DNA of 36,823 nucleotides from Actinobacteria bacterium Ga0077541 (GTDB lineage: Bacteria > Actinomycetota > Thermoleophilia > Miltoncostaeales > Miltoncostaeaceae), in the NCBI GenBank assembly GCA_001464995.1, contig LNEQ01000210.1, positions 1 through 36,823 of the forward strand, in the 5' to 3' direction. The position numbers and the translations under genes are program-made. Under the pieces are notes generated by a model, which did no database searches, was not told the DNA's origin, and was given only the letters and a program-made list of their open reading frames with translations. Below, piece by piece: positions 1 through 7,656 of the stretch (position 1 is the stretch's first letter; each line of letters begins with the position of its first letter).

Positions 1-241
1 CGAGCCTAGAAGGAGCGCCAGATCGCGCGTGGCACCCAGCTTCTCGGGTGCTCAGGCCTCATCGGCTTCCACAGCGATGCACGAAGAGCCCCAATTGGAC
101 CGACGCCCGAAAGCCCTGCACCGAGCGGGTTCCGCGTGGAGGGGTGAGACGTCCCCGGTGCGGGGGGCGTCCGTCTGCGGTGCGGATGCGGGGTCGTCGC
201 GGCGCTCCTCCCCGCACGACACGGCGGGGTCCCGCCCGTGG
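1..241. other. Non-coding segment at the left edge
   Basis: No convincing gene is visible. A 6-bp hairpin pairs 32-37 with 46-51 (GCACCC/GGGTGC). On the minus strand an 18-codon reading frame (62 down to 6) contains two Trp codons but has no promoter or ribosome-binding site at the right distance. If the gene beyond the left edge lies on the minus strand, this would be its leader; nothing matches a riboswitch class I know. Confidence 0.4.
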
Positions 242-1240
242 TCAGATGGTGAGCACCAGCTTGCCGAAGTGCTCGCCGGCCTCCTCGCGGGCGTGCGCCG
301 CCGCGACCTCGGCCAGGGGGCGCACCGAGTCGATGACGGGGGCCCACGACTGGTGGGCGACGGCGGCGAGGAGGCCCGTGAAGTCGCGCGGGCTGCCCAT
401 CGTCGTCCCGAGGAGGGAGACCTGACCCATCGTGACCGGCCGGACCATCAGCTCGACCTTGGCTCCCCCGGTGCCGCCGAAGACCACGACGCGGCCGCCG
501 GGCCGGACGCAGCCGATGCTGTCCGCCCAGGTGGAGCCGACCGAGTCGATGACGACGTCCACGCCGCCGCCCGCGATCTCCCTCACGGCGCCGACCCAGT
601 CGTCACCCGTGTAGTCGACGCCCGCCGCGGCGCCGAGGTCGCGCGCCCGCGCCAGCTTGTCGCCCGAGGACGAGGTGACGATCACCCGGCAGCCCGCGGC
701 GCGGGCGATGTGGAGGGCCATCGTCGCCACGCCGCCGCCGATGCCGAGGATCAGGACGGTCTCCCCGGAGCGGATCCGCGCCCGGCTCACCAGCGCCCGG
801 TAGGCCGTGAGGCCGGCCAGCGGCAGCGCGGCGGCCTCCTCGAAGGAGAGGCGCGCGGGCTTGGGCAGGACGTTCTCGGCCGGTATCCGGATCAGCTCGG
901 CGTAGGTGCCGTCGTCGGGCCCGCCCAGGATGCGGAAGCCCGGTGCGGGCGCCTCCTCGCCTCCGCCCCAGCCGAGCGAGGGGAGGATGACCACCGCGTC
1001 GCCCTCCGCGAGGCCGCCGACGCCGGAGCCGATGGAGTGGACGACGCCCGCCCCGTCCGAGCCCGGGATGACAGGTAGCGGGCTCGGGGCGACGCCCTTG
1101 CGCAGGTAGACGTCGCGGCGGTTCAGCGCGGCGGCCCGGAGCGCCACCACGACCTCGCCCGCGCCGGCGACCGGGTCGCGCGCGGAGCCGATCCTGAGGA
1201 CGTCGGGGGCTCCGGTCTCGGTGAGGACGACGGCGTTCAC
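242..1240 (-). CDS. MDR-superfamily zinc-independent alcohol dehydrogenase / quinone oxidoreductase
   Basis: A 332-residue medium-chain dehydrogenase/reductase, likely an NAD(P)H-dependent oxidoreductase acting on a quinone, enone or alcohol; the substrate cannot be told. The N-terminal GroES-like domain (about 1-125) carries the family pattern around ALNRRDVYLRKG and VIPGSDGAGVV. The Rossmann half has the nucleotide-binding loop LGIGGGVATMA and a later VVIDSVG segment. The Cys/His set of the catalytic zinc site is not seen, which fits the quinone-oxidoreductase side of the family. I start at GTG 1240 because the protein then begins at the usual first beta strand (NAVVLTETG); the reading frame is open further upstream, but that part reads as low-complexity out-of-frame sequence. 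It lies 35 bases after the DUF309 gene and may be the last gene of a three-gene operon. Confidence 0.85.
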   Translation of the reverse strand: MNAVVLTETGAPDVLRIGSARDPVAGAGEVVVALRAAALNRRDVYLRKGVAPSPLPVIPGSDGAGVVHSIGSGVGGLAEGDAVVILPSLGWGGGEEAPAPGFRILGGPDDGTYAELIRIPAENVLPKPARLSFEEAAALPLAGLTAYRALVSRARIRSGETVLILGIGGGVATMALHIARAAGCRVIVTSSSGDKLARARDLGAAAGVDYTGDDWVGAVREIAGGGVDVVIDSVGSTWADSIGCVRPGGRVVVFGGTGGAKVELMVRPVTMGQVSLLGTTMGSPRDFTGLLAAVAHQSWAPVIDSVRPLAEVAAAHAREEAGEHFGKLVLTI

Positions 1241-1275
1241 GGCGGGCCTTTCGACGGGGGCGGGGCCCCGGCAGC

Positions 1276-1668
1276 CTACGGCCGGGCCGCCCCCGCCGGC
1301 GCACGGACGATGGGGGGCGCATCCATCCGCGGCCGCTCCGCCCCCTCCTCCCATGCGGCGAGGGCCCTGTGCATCCCGGGCGCGGCCGCGCGGCAGGCCG
1401 AGAGATCGAGGCCCATCGATCCGGGCGGGCCCGCCGCCAGGTTGGCCACGGCGCGGTCCAGCAGCGCGCGGGCTCCGTGCGCGTTGCCCCGCCGATGGTG
1501 CTCGAGGGCGACGGCCCACTGGATCAGTCCCTGCAGGAGGCGCATCCCGGGATCGTCGCTGCGCCTCCACGCACCCTCGAGCACCTCGTGGGCGTCGAAG
1601 AAGCGCCCTGCGGCGTAGTGGTCGAGGAAGCCCGTGAGGGCATCATCGATGCCGGCCGCGCCCGGCAC
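1276..1668 (-). CDS. DUF309 family protein
   Basis: A 130-residue helical protein of the DUF309 family. The signature is clear: FFDAHEVLEGAWR near residues 23-35, then LLQGLIQWAVALEHHRRGN and a following GA-x-LL helix. The family is a small all-alpha bundle of unknown biochemical role with conserved His and Glu residues in the AHEVLE motif, which suggests metal or small-molecule binding (inference). The GTG at 1668 gives a length close to the family norm. It sits 21 bases after the secreted hydrolase-like gene and 35 bases before the dehydrogenase gene on the same strand, so it is probably co-transcribed with them, without an obvious functional link. Confidence 0.85.
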   Translation of the reverse strand: MPGAAGIDDALTGFLDHYAAGRFFDAHEVLEGAWRRSDDPGMRLLQGLIQWAVALEHHRRGNAHGARALLDRAVANLAAGPPGSMGLDLSACRAAAPGMHRALAAWEEGAERPRMDAPPIVRAPAGAARP

Positions 1669-1689
1669 GCAGGACGGCCCGGGCCCGCT

Positions 1690-2811
1690 CTAGCCGTTCG
1701 GCGGCCGGGTCGCCGCCAGGAGCGGATAGGGGTTCACGGGCGCGCCTGCGCGCTCCCACGCCACCCGCAGCCACCCTGCGGAATCGCCGAGCGGAGCCCC
1801 CGGGGAGACCGCCGCGCCATCGCCGATTCCGGGTGCGTAGGACGCGAGAGGTCCGTAGCCGAGCCGGTCCCCGCCACTCGTCTCGATCCAGAACGCGATC
1901 CCCCGCTCGGCCTCGGCCGGGGTCGCGCCGCGCAGGGTCCCGGAGGCCATGGCCACGGCCGCCGCGCCCGGCGCGCTCGCGATGGTCACCGCACACTGGT
2001 GGCGACCCCCCTCGCACTCGCTGGGGCCGGGCTCGCCGTACGCGTCGCGGTAGGCCGCGGGTGCCCCGACGGCCAGGGCGAGGGGGAAGACGAAGCCCTC
2101 GATGACGGCCGGTGAGCCGGTCGACGGGTCGGCGCCGTCGCGCGCGCCTGCTCCCGTCGTTGCGGGGGACGCGCCGCCCCATGCGGTCACCACGGGCGGC
2201 CCGGCCGTCGCCGCGGCGTCCGCCGGAGGGGGTGAGAGGGCGGGCGCGCCGAGGCAGGCCGGCGCGGCCTCCTGGGTCGAGGTGAGCACGGGCCGCTCCG
2301 GATCCCCGCCCAGCGCCGCGTAGTACGCGCCGACGCCCGCCGTCCAGTTCGCGTTGAGATTGGTCGGGTCGTTGGACACACCGATCGGGGCCCACTTGGC
2401 GCCGATCGTCGAGAGCGTCGTGCGGCCCTCGGCGATGTAGTAGGCGGCGAGCGTGCGGGCGGCCCGGGCGATCGCCGCCGAGTCCGAGGCGAACGCGATG
2501 CCGGGCCCCAGGCCGAAGGGGTTGTGGATGGCCTGGGACGGCACGTAGGTCGAGAGGATGGTCTCGTGGGCCGCGATCGCCACCAGGGCGCGCGGGTCGA
2601 CGCCCGCGGCGGTGCCCTCGGCCACGAACGTCGCCCCCTCTCCCGCCAGCGGGCTGCCCGCGCGGGCGAGCATGGCGTCGATGCCCGCGGCGTCGGTCTG
2701 CGCCAGGCAGCTCATCGCCGACACCACGCCGGTCTGGGCGGAGGCCGTGGCCGGCACGGCCGCCGAGAGCGCGCCGGCGGCGAGGGCGGCGGTCAGGAGC
2801 CGGAATCGCAT
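1690..2811 (-). CDS. Secreted protein: glucosaminidase-like domain plus degenerate M23-like domain
   Basis: A 373-residue exported protein. Residues 1-25 form a signal peptide (positive start, Ala-rich core, ASA-Q cleavage site). Residues 40-170 resemble a glucosaminidase/lysozyme-like fold: VAIAAHETILSTY with Glu83 as the candidate acid, then HNPFGLGPGIAF and AARTLAAYYI. A low-complexity Ala/Pro linker (185-235) leads to a region (236-373) that follows the M23 peptidase layout: YRDAYGEP, GGRHQ, a GxPLGD turn and a final PVNPYPLL. The metal ligands are mostly gone: only His271 of the first pair remains, and the HxH strand reads LRVAWE. The second domain is therefore probably a non-catalytic wall-binding module. 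ATG 2811 lies 7 bases after a TAGACT -10 box, implying a leaderless mRNA. Confidence 0.7.
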   Translation of the reverse strand: MRFRLLTAALAAGALSAAVPATASAQTGVVSAMSCLAQTDAAGIDAMLARAGSPLAGEGATFVAEGTAAGVDPRALVAIAAHETILSTYVPSQAIHNPFGLGPGIAFASDSAAIARAARTLAAYYIAEGRTTLSTIGAKWAPIGVSNDPTNLNANWTAGVGAYYAALGGDPERPVLTSTQEAAPACLGAPALSPPPADAAATAGPPVVTAWGGASPATTGAGARDGADPSTGSPAVIEGFVFPLALAVGAPAAYRDAYGEPGPSECEGGRHQCAVTIASAPGAAAVAMASGTLRGATPAEAERGIAFWIETSGGDRLGYGPLASYAPGIGDGAAVSPGAPLGDSAGWLRVAWERAGAPVNPYPLLAATRPPNG

Positions 2812-2818
2812 CCGGCGC

Positions 2819-2824
2819 AGTCTA
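2819..2824 (-). promoter_or_regulatory. -10 box TAGACT, leaderless promoter
   Basis: TAGACT on the minus strand ends 7 bases before ATG 2811 of the secreted hydrolase-like gene. No Shine-Dalgarno sequence lies between, so transcription would start at or next to the start codon. No clear -35 box is visible. Confidence 0.5.
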
Positions 2825-2874
2825 GGGGAGGTCGTCAGCGGGTCCTCGGAACGTCGGTGTCACACGTGCTCCGC

Positions 2875-2880
2875 TACCCT
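2875..2880 (+). promoter_or_regulatory. -10 box TACCCT for the small membrane protein
   Basis: TACCCT lies 10 bases before ATG 2891 with no Shine-Dalgarno sequence between. It faces away from the -10 box at 2819-2824, so the 79-base gap is a divergent promoter region. Confidence 0.4.
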
Positions 2881-2890
2881 CGTCGGCGTC

Positions 2891-3082
2891 ATGGAGCGGA
2901 CCCCTGAGGAACAGCGCCGCCGGCGCATCGGGATCATCCTGGTCGCGGCGGCCCTCGTGCTGTTCGCGGCGCAGATGGTCGCGCTGGCCCTGGGGTCGCT
3001 CGAGGTCTCGGGCCTCATCTTCCTCGTCTTCGTCGCCGGCTGGTTCGTGCTGCGCTCCCACCAGCGGCGCGCCGGGGGTTAG
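2891..3082 (+). CDS. Small membrane protein (63 residues), function unknown
   Basis: A 63-residue protein with a charged N-terminus (PEEQRRRR) and two hydrophobic segments, roughly residues 13-34 and 37-54, followed by a basic tail (RSHQRRAGG). This predicts a two-helix hairpin in the membrane with both ends in the cytoplasm. I do not recognise a family. The ATG at 2891 was chosen because a TACCCT -10 box sits just upstream and the frame before it is out of character. Its stop overlaps the stop of the convergent O-methyltransferase gene by 4 bases (3079-3082). Confidence 0.6.
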   Translation: MERTPEEQRRRRIGIILVAAALVLFAAQMVALALGSLEVSGLIFLVFVAGWFVLRSHQRRAGG

Positions 3083-3729
3083 AGCACGACGCTGAGGGTG
3101 ATCCCGTCGCCCACCGTCAGGACGGCGGTGCGCAGGCGCGGGTGCCCGGTCGCCGCCCTCGTGAAGGCGACGAGCGCCGCGGCGTTCGCGTCGAGTCCCT
3201 CCTCGGGCCCGGTCACCCGTCCGCCGGCGAGCACGTTGTCGGCGACGATCAGCCCGCCGGGCCGCACCAGCCGGACCGCGTGCTCCAGGTATCCGATGTA
3301 CGCCGGCTTGTCGGCGTCGATGTAACAGAGGTCGTAGGCGCCGGGCGTGAGGCCGGGGAGCGTCTCGCCCGCGGGCCCGCGGTGCACCCGGACGCGGCCG
3401 GCGATCCCCGCTGCCGAGAAGAACTCCTCGGCCCGGTCGGCGCGCTCCGCGTCGGCCTCCAGGGTGTCGATGCGCCCGTCGGGCGCCAGCCCCCGCGCCA
3501 TCCACGCGGCCGAGGTGCCCACGAAGGTGCCGATCTCCAGCACCGCCCGCCCGCCGCTCGACCTCACCAGCACCTCGAGCAGGGCGCCGAGGTCGGGGTG
3601 GGTCATCATCATCGCCCACTCGTCGCCCTCCATCCGCCGGTGCAGCGCGGCGATCTCCTCGGGCACCCGGGCGAGCCGGTCGAGGTGGGCCGACAGGGCC
3701 TCGTCGATGGGGAGGCGGTCGAGGGCCAC
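3079..3729 (-). CDS. Class I SAM-dependent O-methyltransferase (CCoAOMT-like)
   Basis: A 216-residue methyltransferase of the O-methyltransferase family 3 type, the usual length for these enzymes. The SAM-binding motif is AVLEIGTFVGTSAAWMA (about 62-78), followed by an acidic strand end TLEAD. The metal/catalytic motif LCYIDADKPAYIGYLE and then GGLIVADNVLAGGRV match the divalent-cation-dependent caffeoyl-CoA/catechol group. The natural acceptor cannot be inferred. It is transcribed in the same direction as the ABC exporter genes, starting 5 bases after the stop of the second permease, so it could be the last gene of that operon. Confidence 0.9.
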   Translation of the reverse strand: MALDRLPIDEALSAHLDRLARVPEEIAALHRRMEGDEWAMMMTHPDLGALLEVLVRSSGGRAVLEIGTFVGTSAAWMARGLAPDGRIDTLEADAERADRAEEFFSAAGIAGRVRVHRGPAGETLPGLTPGAYDLCYIDADKPAYIGYLEHAVRLVRPGGLIVADNVLAGGRVTGPEEGLDANAAALVAFTRAATGHPRLRTAVLTVGDGITLSVVL

Positions 3730-3733
3730 GGCG

Positions 3734-4501
3734 CTATCGCTTGCCCAGGCCGGCGAGGCCGGCGAGCGCCCAGGCGCCCAGGCCCGCCACCAGGCCGGCC
3801 GTGGCCAGCAGCCCCGGCCACAGCTCGGCCCATCCGAGCGTGCCGAGCTCGGCCGCGCGCGACGCCTCGATCAGGTAGGTGACCGGGTTGATGTCGGCGA
3901 CGTGGCGCAGCCACCCGGTCAGCACCTCCCGCGGCGCGTAGGCCACCGAGGTGAAGACCGACAGGAACACCACGACCTGCATCAAGGGGGCCGCCTGGAT
4001 CGTGCGCGCCCGGAAGGCCACGCCCATCGACCAGCATGCGGTGGCCGCGGAGAAGCCGACCGCCAGGAGGTAGATGACCAGGGTGCCGGTGATCCCCGGC
4101 AGGCCGACGCCGCCGATCAGCCCCGCGGCGAGCACGACGGTCGTGGTGAACAGGCTGCGCGCCGCGGCCGCCAGCAACGGGCCGAGGACCAGCGTGATGC
4201 GGGGCGCCGGGCTCGCGACGAGCCGGTCCACGAACCCGCCCTCGATGTCGCGCGCCAGGGTCATCCCCGCGTTGATCCCGGCGAAGCCCGCGCCCATCAC
4301 GGTGGCCAGGGGGATCGTGAAGGCGAGATAGGAGGCGCCCTCGAAGGCGGGCAGCTGGGAGATCCCGCGGAAGGCCCCGGCGGTCGCGATCAGGATGAAC
4401 AGGGGCATGATCAGCGACGGCAGGAACACCGACGGCATCCGGCGCACCAGGATCAGGCTGCGCCAGGCGAGGCCGCGGCTGACGGCCAGCACGTGGCTCA
4501 C
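3734..4501 (-). CDS. ABC-2 type transporter permease (second subunit)
   Basis: A 255-residue membrane protein with about six hydrophobic segments and the ABC-2 family pattern: a cytoplasmic helix DIEGGFVDRLVASPAPR after the second helix, and a C-terminal REVLTGWLRHVADINPVTYLIEA motif typical of DrrB-like drug or lipid exporters. GTG 4501 overlaps the stop of the upstream permease in a GTGA arrangement, indicating translational coupling. It resembles the preceding permease in motif order, so the pair probably forms a heterodimer driven by the ATPase at 5277-6269. The substrate is unknown. Confidence 0.9.
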   Translation of the reverse strand: MSHVLAVSRGLAWRSLILVRRMPSVFLPSLIMPLFILIATAGAFRGISQLPAFEGASYLAFTIPLATVMGAGFAGINAGMTLARDIEGGFVDRLVASPAPRITLVLGPLLAAAARSLFTTTVVLAAGLIGGVGLPGITGTLVIYLLAVGFSAATACWSMGVAFRARTIQAAPLMQVVVFLSVFTSVAYAPREVLTGWLRHVADINPVTYLIEASRAAELGTLGWAELWPGLLATAGLVAGLGAWALAGLAGLGKR

Positions 4502-5280
4502 AGGGCGCTCCGCAGGCGGCTGCGGAAGGCGAGGAAGCTGCCACCGAGCGCGGCGGCCGCCATGCCGATGACCACCGCGAGGCCGATCAGGGTCGAGCGC
4601 GGCTCCACGCCGGTGACGATCTGGTCGCGCATCGCCTCGACCAGGTACGAGATCGGGTTGACGTCGGCGACCGCCTTGAACCAGCCGGTCATGGTCTCGC
4701 GTGGGAAGAACGCCGACGAGAAGAAGAGCAGGGCGAAGAACAGGGGGAAGGTCCCCTGGACCGCCTCGGCCGAGCCGGTGCGCAGGGCGAGCACCACGCC
4801 GAGGCCGCTGACGGCGACCGACAGGAACGCCGCCAGCACCAGCAGCACGGCGAGCCCCGCGAGGCCGCCCTCGATGCGGGCGCCGAAGGCCACGCCGACC
4901 GCGACGAAGAACAGGGTCTGCGCCATCGCGATCACCACGCCGCCTGCGAGGCGCCCCACCAGGATCGCGGTGCGCGCGACGGGGGAGGCGACCAGGCGGT
5001 CGAAGAAGCCGCCCTCGATGTCGAGCGCGAAAGCCGCCCCGGCACTGGTTCCGCCGATCAGGATCCCCTGCAGCACGGCGCCGGCGAGCGCGAAGTCGAG
5101 GAAGCCGCGCACCTCCGGGAAGCCCGGGATGGTGCCGGGCGCGTTGCCGAAGGACCCCGTGAAGATCGCCATCAGGACCAGCGGGAAGAAGAGGCTCGGC
5201 ACGAGCGCCTGCGGTGTCCGCAGGGTGCCGACAACCGACCGCCGGGCGAGGGCGGCCGTCTGGGTGACGGCGGGCCTCAC
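4498..5280 (-). CDS. ABC-2 type transporter permease (first subunit)
   Basis: A 260-residue integral membrane protein of the ABC-2 (DrrB-like) family. The conserved loop DIEGGFFDRLVASPVART and the C-terminal RETMTGWFKAVADVNPISYLVEAMR motif are clear. Six hydrophobic stretches alternate with short loops. GTG 5280 overlaps the ATPase stop (GTGA), so the three genes are translated in series: ATPase, this permease, second permease. Two related permeases with one ATPase suggest a heterodimeric exporter. Confidence 0.9.
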   Translation of the reverse strand: MRPAVTQTAALARRSVVGTLRTPQALVPSLFFPLVLMAIFTGSFGNAPGTIPGFPEVRGFLDFALAGAVLQGILIGGTSAGAAFALDIEGGFFDRLVASPVARTAILVGRLAGGVVIAMAQTLFFVAVGVAFGARIEGGLAGLAVLLVLAAFLSVAVSGLGVVLALRTGSAEAVQGTFPLFFALLFFSSAFFPRETMTGWFKAVADVNPISYLVEAMRDQIVTGVEPRSTLIGLAVVIGMAAAALGGSFLAFRSRLRSAL

Positions 5281-6269
5281 GCGGGCGCGGGCGCGGCGGC
5301 CGGCTCGCCGGCGCCGTCGGCGGCCTCCAGACGACGGCCCGTCCGTGCGACGAAGACGTCGTCGAGGGAGGGCATCGCCAGGTCGAGCTCCGCGGCGACC
5401 ACACCGGCCTCGTCGAGCGCGCGCACCACGCCGGGCAACGACTGGGCGCCGCCGGGGAGGCGGACCGCGAGGGCCCCGCTGCGCTCGGGCGGAAGAGCCT
5501 CGCCGAAGGCCGCGAGGGCCCGCGCGCCGGCCTCGTGCGCCGCCGGGTCGGCGAGCGTGATCCGCAGGGTGGGGTCACCGACCTCGGCCTTCAGTGCGGC
5601 GGGGGTGCCCTCGGCGACGATGCGGCCCCCGTCGATGATGGCGACCCGCCCGGCCAGCTGGTCGGCCTCCTCGAGGTACTGGGTCGTGAGGAAGACGGTC
5701 GTGCCGAGCTCGGTGTTCAGGCGCCGCACCTCGTCCCACAGCGTCAGGCGCGAGATCGGGTCGAGCCCGGTGGTCGGCTCGTCCAGGAACAGGACCTCCG
5801 GCTCGTGCACGAGGGCGAGGGCGAGGTCGAGCCGGCGGCGCATGCCCCCGGAGTAGGTGCCGACCCGTCGGTCGGCGGCGGCCACCAGGTCGACGCGCTC
5901 GAGGAGCTCGACCGCCCTCGCGCGCCCGTGGGCGCGGTCGAAGCCGTGCAGAACGGCCTGCAGGTGGAGCAGCTCGCGCCCGGTCATGTAGGGGTCGATG
6001 GCGGCATCCTGCAGGGCGACACCGATGCTGCGGCGCACCGCGGACGGATCTCCGACCAGGTCGTGCCCGGCGACCCGGGCGCGGCCGCCGGTGGGCCGCA
6101 GGAGGGTCGCCAGCATGCGGACGGTCGTGCTCTTGCCGGCGCCGTTGGGTCCGAGGAACCCGAACACCTCTCCGGCGTCGACGGCGAGGTCGACGCCGTC
6201 GACCGCCCGGATCCCGCCCTTGAACACCCGCTCCAGGCCCTCGGCCTCGACCGCACGGTCGCGTGGCAT
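5277..6269 (-). CDS. ABC transporter ATP-binding protein (DrrA-like)
   Basis: A 330-residue ATPase that would power the two permeases encoded just downstream. Visible motifs in order: Walker A GPNGAGKST near residue 40, Q-loop VALQDAAID, signature YSGGMRRRLDLA, Walker B VLFLDEP followed by TTGLDP, and the switch region TTQYLEEADQLA. The TQYLEEAD form and the C-terminal extension ending in MPSLDDVFV are characteristic of the daunorubicin-resistance ATPase (DrrA) group, which exports drugs or lipids. ATG 6269 is preceded 6 bases away by an AGGAGG ribosome-binding site, the strongest in this part of the window. A TAGCCT -10 box lies at 6300-6305 on the minus strand, so this message has a real 5' leader. 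Confidence 0.93.
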   Translation of the reverse strand: MPRDRAVEAEGLERVFKGGIRAVDGVDLAVDAGEVFGFLGPNGAGKSTTVRMLATLLRPTGGRARVAGHDLVGDPSAVRRSIGVALQDAAIDPYMTGRELLHLQAVLHGFDRAHGRARAVELLERVDLVAAADRRVGTYSGGMRRRLDLALALVHEPEVLFLDEPTTGLDPISRLTLWDEVRRLNTELGTTVFLTTQYLEEADQLAGRVAIIDGGRIVAEGTPAALKAEVGDPTLRITLADPAAHEAGARALAAFGEALPPERSGALAVRLPGGAQSLPGVVRALDEAGVVAAELDLAMPSLDDVFVARTGRRLEAADGAGEPAAAPAPA

Positions 6270-6299
6270 CGGGCACCTCCTCTGGCGACGCCGTCGCGG

Positions 6300-6305
6300 A
6301 GGCTA
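6300..6305 (-). promoter_or_regulatory. -10 box TAGCCT for the ABC export operon
   Basis: TAGCCT on the minus strand lies 30 bases before ATG 6269, leaving room for the AGGAGG site at 6276-6281. A leadered promoter, unlike most others in the window. Confidence 0.4.
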
Positions 6306-6352
6306 GCGCGGGGGGCCTGACCAACGCCTGGAAGGCCGCCCGCGCGTCTCGC

Positions 6353-6358
6353 TACCAT
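6353..6358 (+). promoter_or_regulatory. -10 box TACCAT, leaderless promoter
   Basis: TACCAT ends exactly 7 bases before GTG 6366 of the DksA/TraR gene, with no ribosome-binding site between. Confidence 0.5.
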
Positions 6359-6365
6359 CGGCCCG

Positions 6366-6713
6366 GTGTCCGATCAGAGCACACACGCCGAGCGGATCGA
6401 GCGCCTCCGCCAGGAGGTGATGGCCGCGCTGCAGCAGCGCGACCTGGCGGCCGACGCGGAGGGGATCAGCGACGGCCACCACCACCCCGCCGAGGCGGCG
6501 ACCGACGCCGAGCTGCGCGAGCGGGAGCTGCGGGAGCAGCTGCGCTGGCGCGAGCGCGAGGCGCGGCTGCGCGCCGCCCTCGCGGCGATCGACGCCGGGA
6601 CCTACGGGGTCTGCGTCGACTGCGGCGCGGAGATCCCGGAGGGGCGGCTGAGGGCGCTGCCGGACTCGGTGCGGTGCGTGCCCTGCCAGAGGGTGGCGTC
6701 CCGCAGGCCGTAG
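6366..6713 (+). CDS. DksA/TraR family C4 zinc-finger protein
   Basis: A 115-residue protein with a charged coiled-coil region (about 5-75, rich in Glu, Arg and Leu) followed by a C4 zinc finger, CVDC-x17-CVPC, with the family core AEIPEGRLRALP. DksA/TraR proteins bind in the RNA polymerase secondary channel and alter promoter kinetics; short versions like this one are common in actinobacteria and their targets are mostly unknown. GTG 6366 follows a TACCAT -10 box by 7 bases, implying a leaderless mRNA. The last 112 bases, which encode the zinc finger, are also read on the opposite strand as the C-terminal tail of ctaA. Confidence 0.88.
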   Translation: MSDQSTHAERIERLRQEVMAALQQRDLAADAEGISDGHHHPAEAATDAELRERELREQLRWREREARLRAALAAIDAGTYGVCVDCGAEIPEGRLRALPDSVRCVPCQRVASRRP

Positions 6714-7603
6714 GAGCCCTCCGTGCGCGGCCGGATGATGCCGAGGCACGCGACGAGGATCACGACCCAGAGCGTCGCGGCGACCGAGACGTGCACCAGG
6801 ACCACCCCCCACGGGAGGCCGTTCCGGTACTGGTACTCGCCGATGATGATCTGAAGCAGGATCAGCGGCACGGCGATCTTCGCCATGAGTGAGGTCAGGC
6901 GGTCCGTGCCGCCCTCGCGCATCACCCAGGCGATCAGGATGACCGCCAGAGCCGTGAAGGCGATCGCCAGGCGCACGTGCACCTCGACGGCCGCCAGGAA
7001 GTCGCCGAAGCGCTCGGTGACGTCGTCGTCGCCCGAGTGGGGCCCGGCGGCCGTGACGATCACGCCCGACACCAGGACCGCCCCGCCCATCAGCGCCACG
7101 ATGCCGGCCAGTGGCCCCCGGCGCCGGTCCCAGCCGCGCCGGCGGCCCGCTCGCCAGTCGAGGGCGCTGAGCACCAGCAGGGTCACCAGCGCGAGGGTCA
7201 CCATCGACAGGAGGAAGTGCGCGCCGACGGCCAGCGGGTGCAGGCCGGTGAGCACTGTGACGCCCCCGAGCGGCAGCTGGGCGGCGGTGGTGAGCGCCAC
7301 CGCTCCGGACCAGCGGCGCAGCGCGGGAGGCCCGTCGGGGATCCGCCGGGCGACGAGCCACGAGAGGATCGCCACGGCCACCACGACGGCCGACACCACG
7401 CGGTTGCTGAACTCGATCAGCTGATGGCCGGTGCTGGCGGGCACGACGTTCCCGTCGCACAGCGGCCAGTCGGGGCAGCCGAGCCCGGACGCCGTCAGGC
7501 GCACCATGGCGCCGCTCGGCACGATCACCCACAACAGGCCGAGCGCGACGAAGGTGAGGCGCACGAACGCGGTCCGGGTGCGCAGGCGATCGAGTGACGG
7601 CAT
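6602..7603 (-). CDS. ctaA: Heme A synthase (COX15/CtaA)
   Basis: A 333-residue polytopic membrane protein with about eight hydrophobic helices that converts heme O to heme A for cytochrome aa3 oxidase. The first external loop has the COX15 signature SGLGCPDWPLCDG with its Cys pair. IEFSNRVVS follows, then heme-ligand His candidates in LHPLAVGAHF, VEVHVRLAIAF and VLVHVSVAA. I start at ATG 7603 rather than the ATG 9 bases upstream because a TACGAT -10 box ends 7 bases before 7603, the spacing seen at many genes here. The last ~37 residues are hydrophilic, look non-conserved, and lie antisense to the DksA zinc finger. No other cytochrome oxidase genes are nearby. Confidence 0.88.
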   Translation of the reverse strand: MPSLDRLRTRTAFVRLTFVALGLLWVIVPSGAMVRLTASGLGCPDWPLCDGNVVPASTGHQLIEFSNRVVSAVVVAVAILSWLVARRIPDGPPALRRWSGAVALTTAAQLPLGGVTVLTGLHPLAVGAHFLLSMVTLALVTLLVLSALDWRAGRRRGWDRRRGPLAGIVALMGGAVLVSGVIVTAAGPHSGDDDVTERFGDFLAAVEVHVRLAIAFTALAVILIAWVMREGGTDRLTSLMAKIAVPLILLQIIIGEYQYRNGLPWGVVLVHVSVAATLWVVILVACLGIIRPRTEGSYGLRDATLWQGTHRTESGSALSRPSGISAPQSTQTP

Positions 7604-7610
7604 CAGGGGC

Positions 7611-7616
7611 ATCGTA
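7611..7616 (-). promoter_or_regulatory. -10 box TACGAT, leaderless promoter of ctaA
   Basis: TACGAT on the minus strand ends 7 bases before ATG 7603. A TTGACA sits at 7641-7646 on the same strand, but the 24-base spacer is too long for a standard sigma-70 promoter, so its role is doubtful. Confidence 0.45.
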
Positions 7617-7656
7617 CGCCCGGCGCCCCGGCCCGACCGGTGTCAAGATGCACCGG

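Noticed and set aside
6-62. 18-codon minus-strand frame with two Trp codons, possible leader peptide; nearby GGGTGCCACGCG resembling a T-box core
   Set aside because: No promoter or ribosome-binding site at the expected distance, the Trp codons are not tandem, and the T-box motif (GGUGGNACCGCG) is not matched.
7641-7646. TTGACA on the minus strand as a -35 box for ctaA
   Set aside because: Spacing to the -10 box is 24 bases, too long for a sigma-70 promoter.
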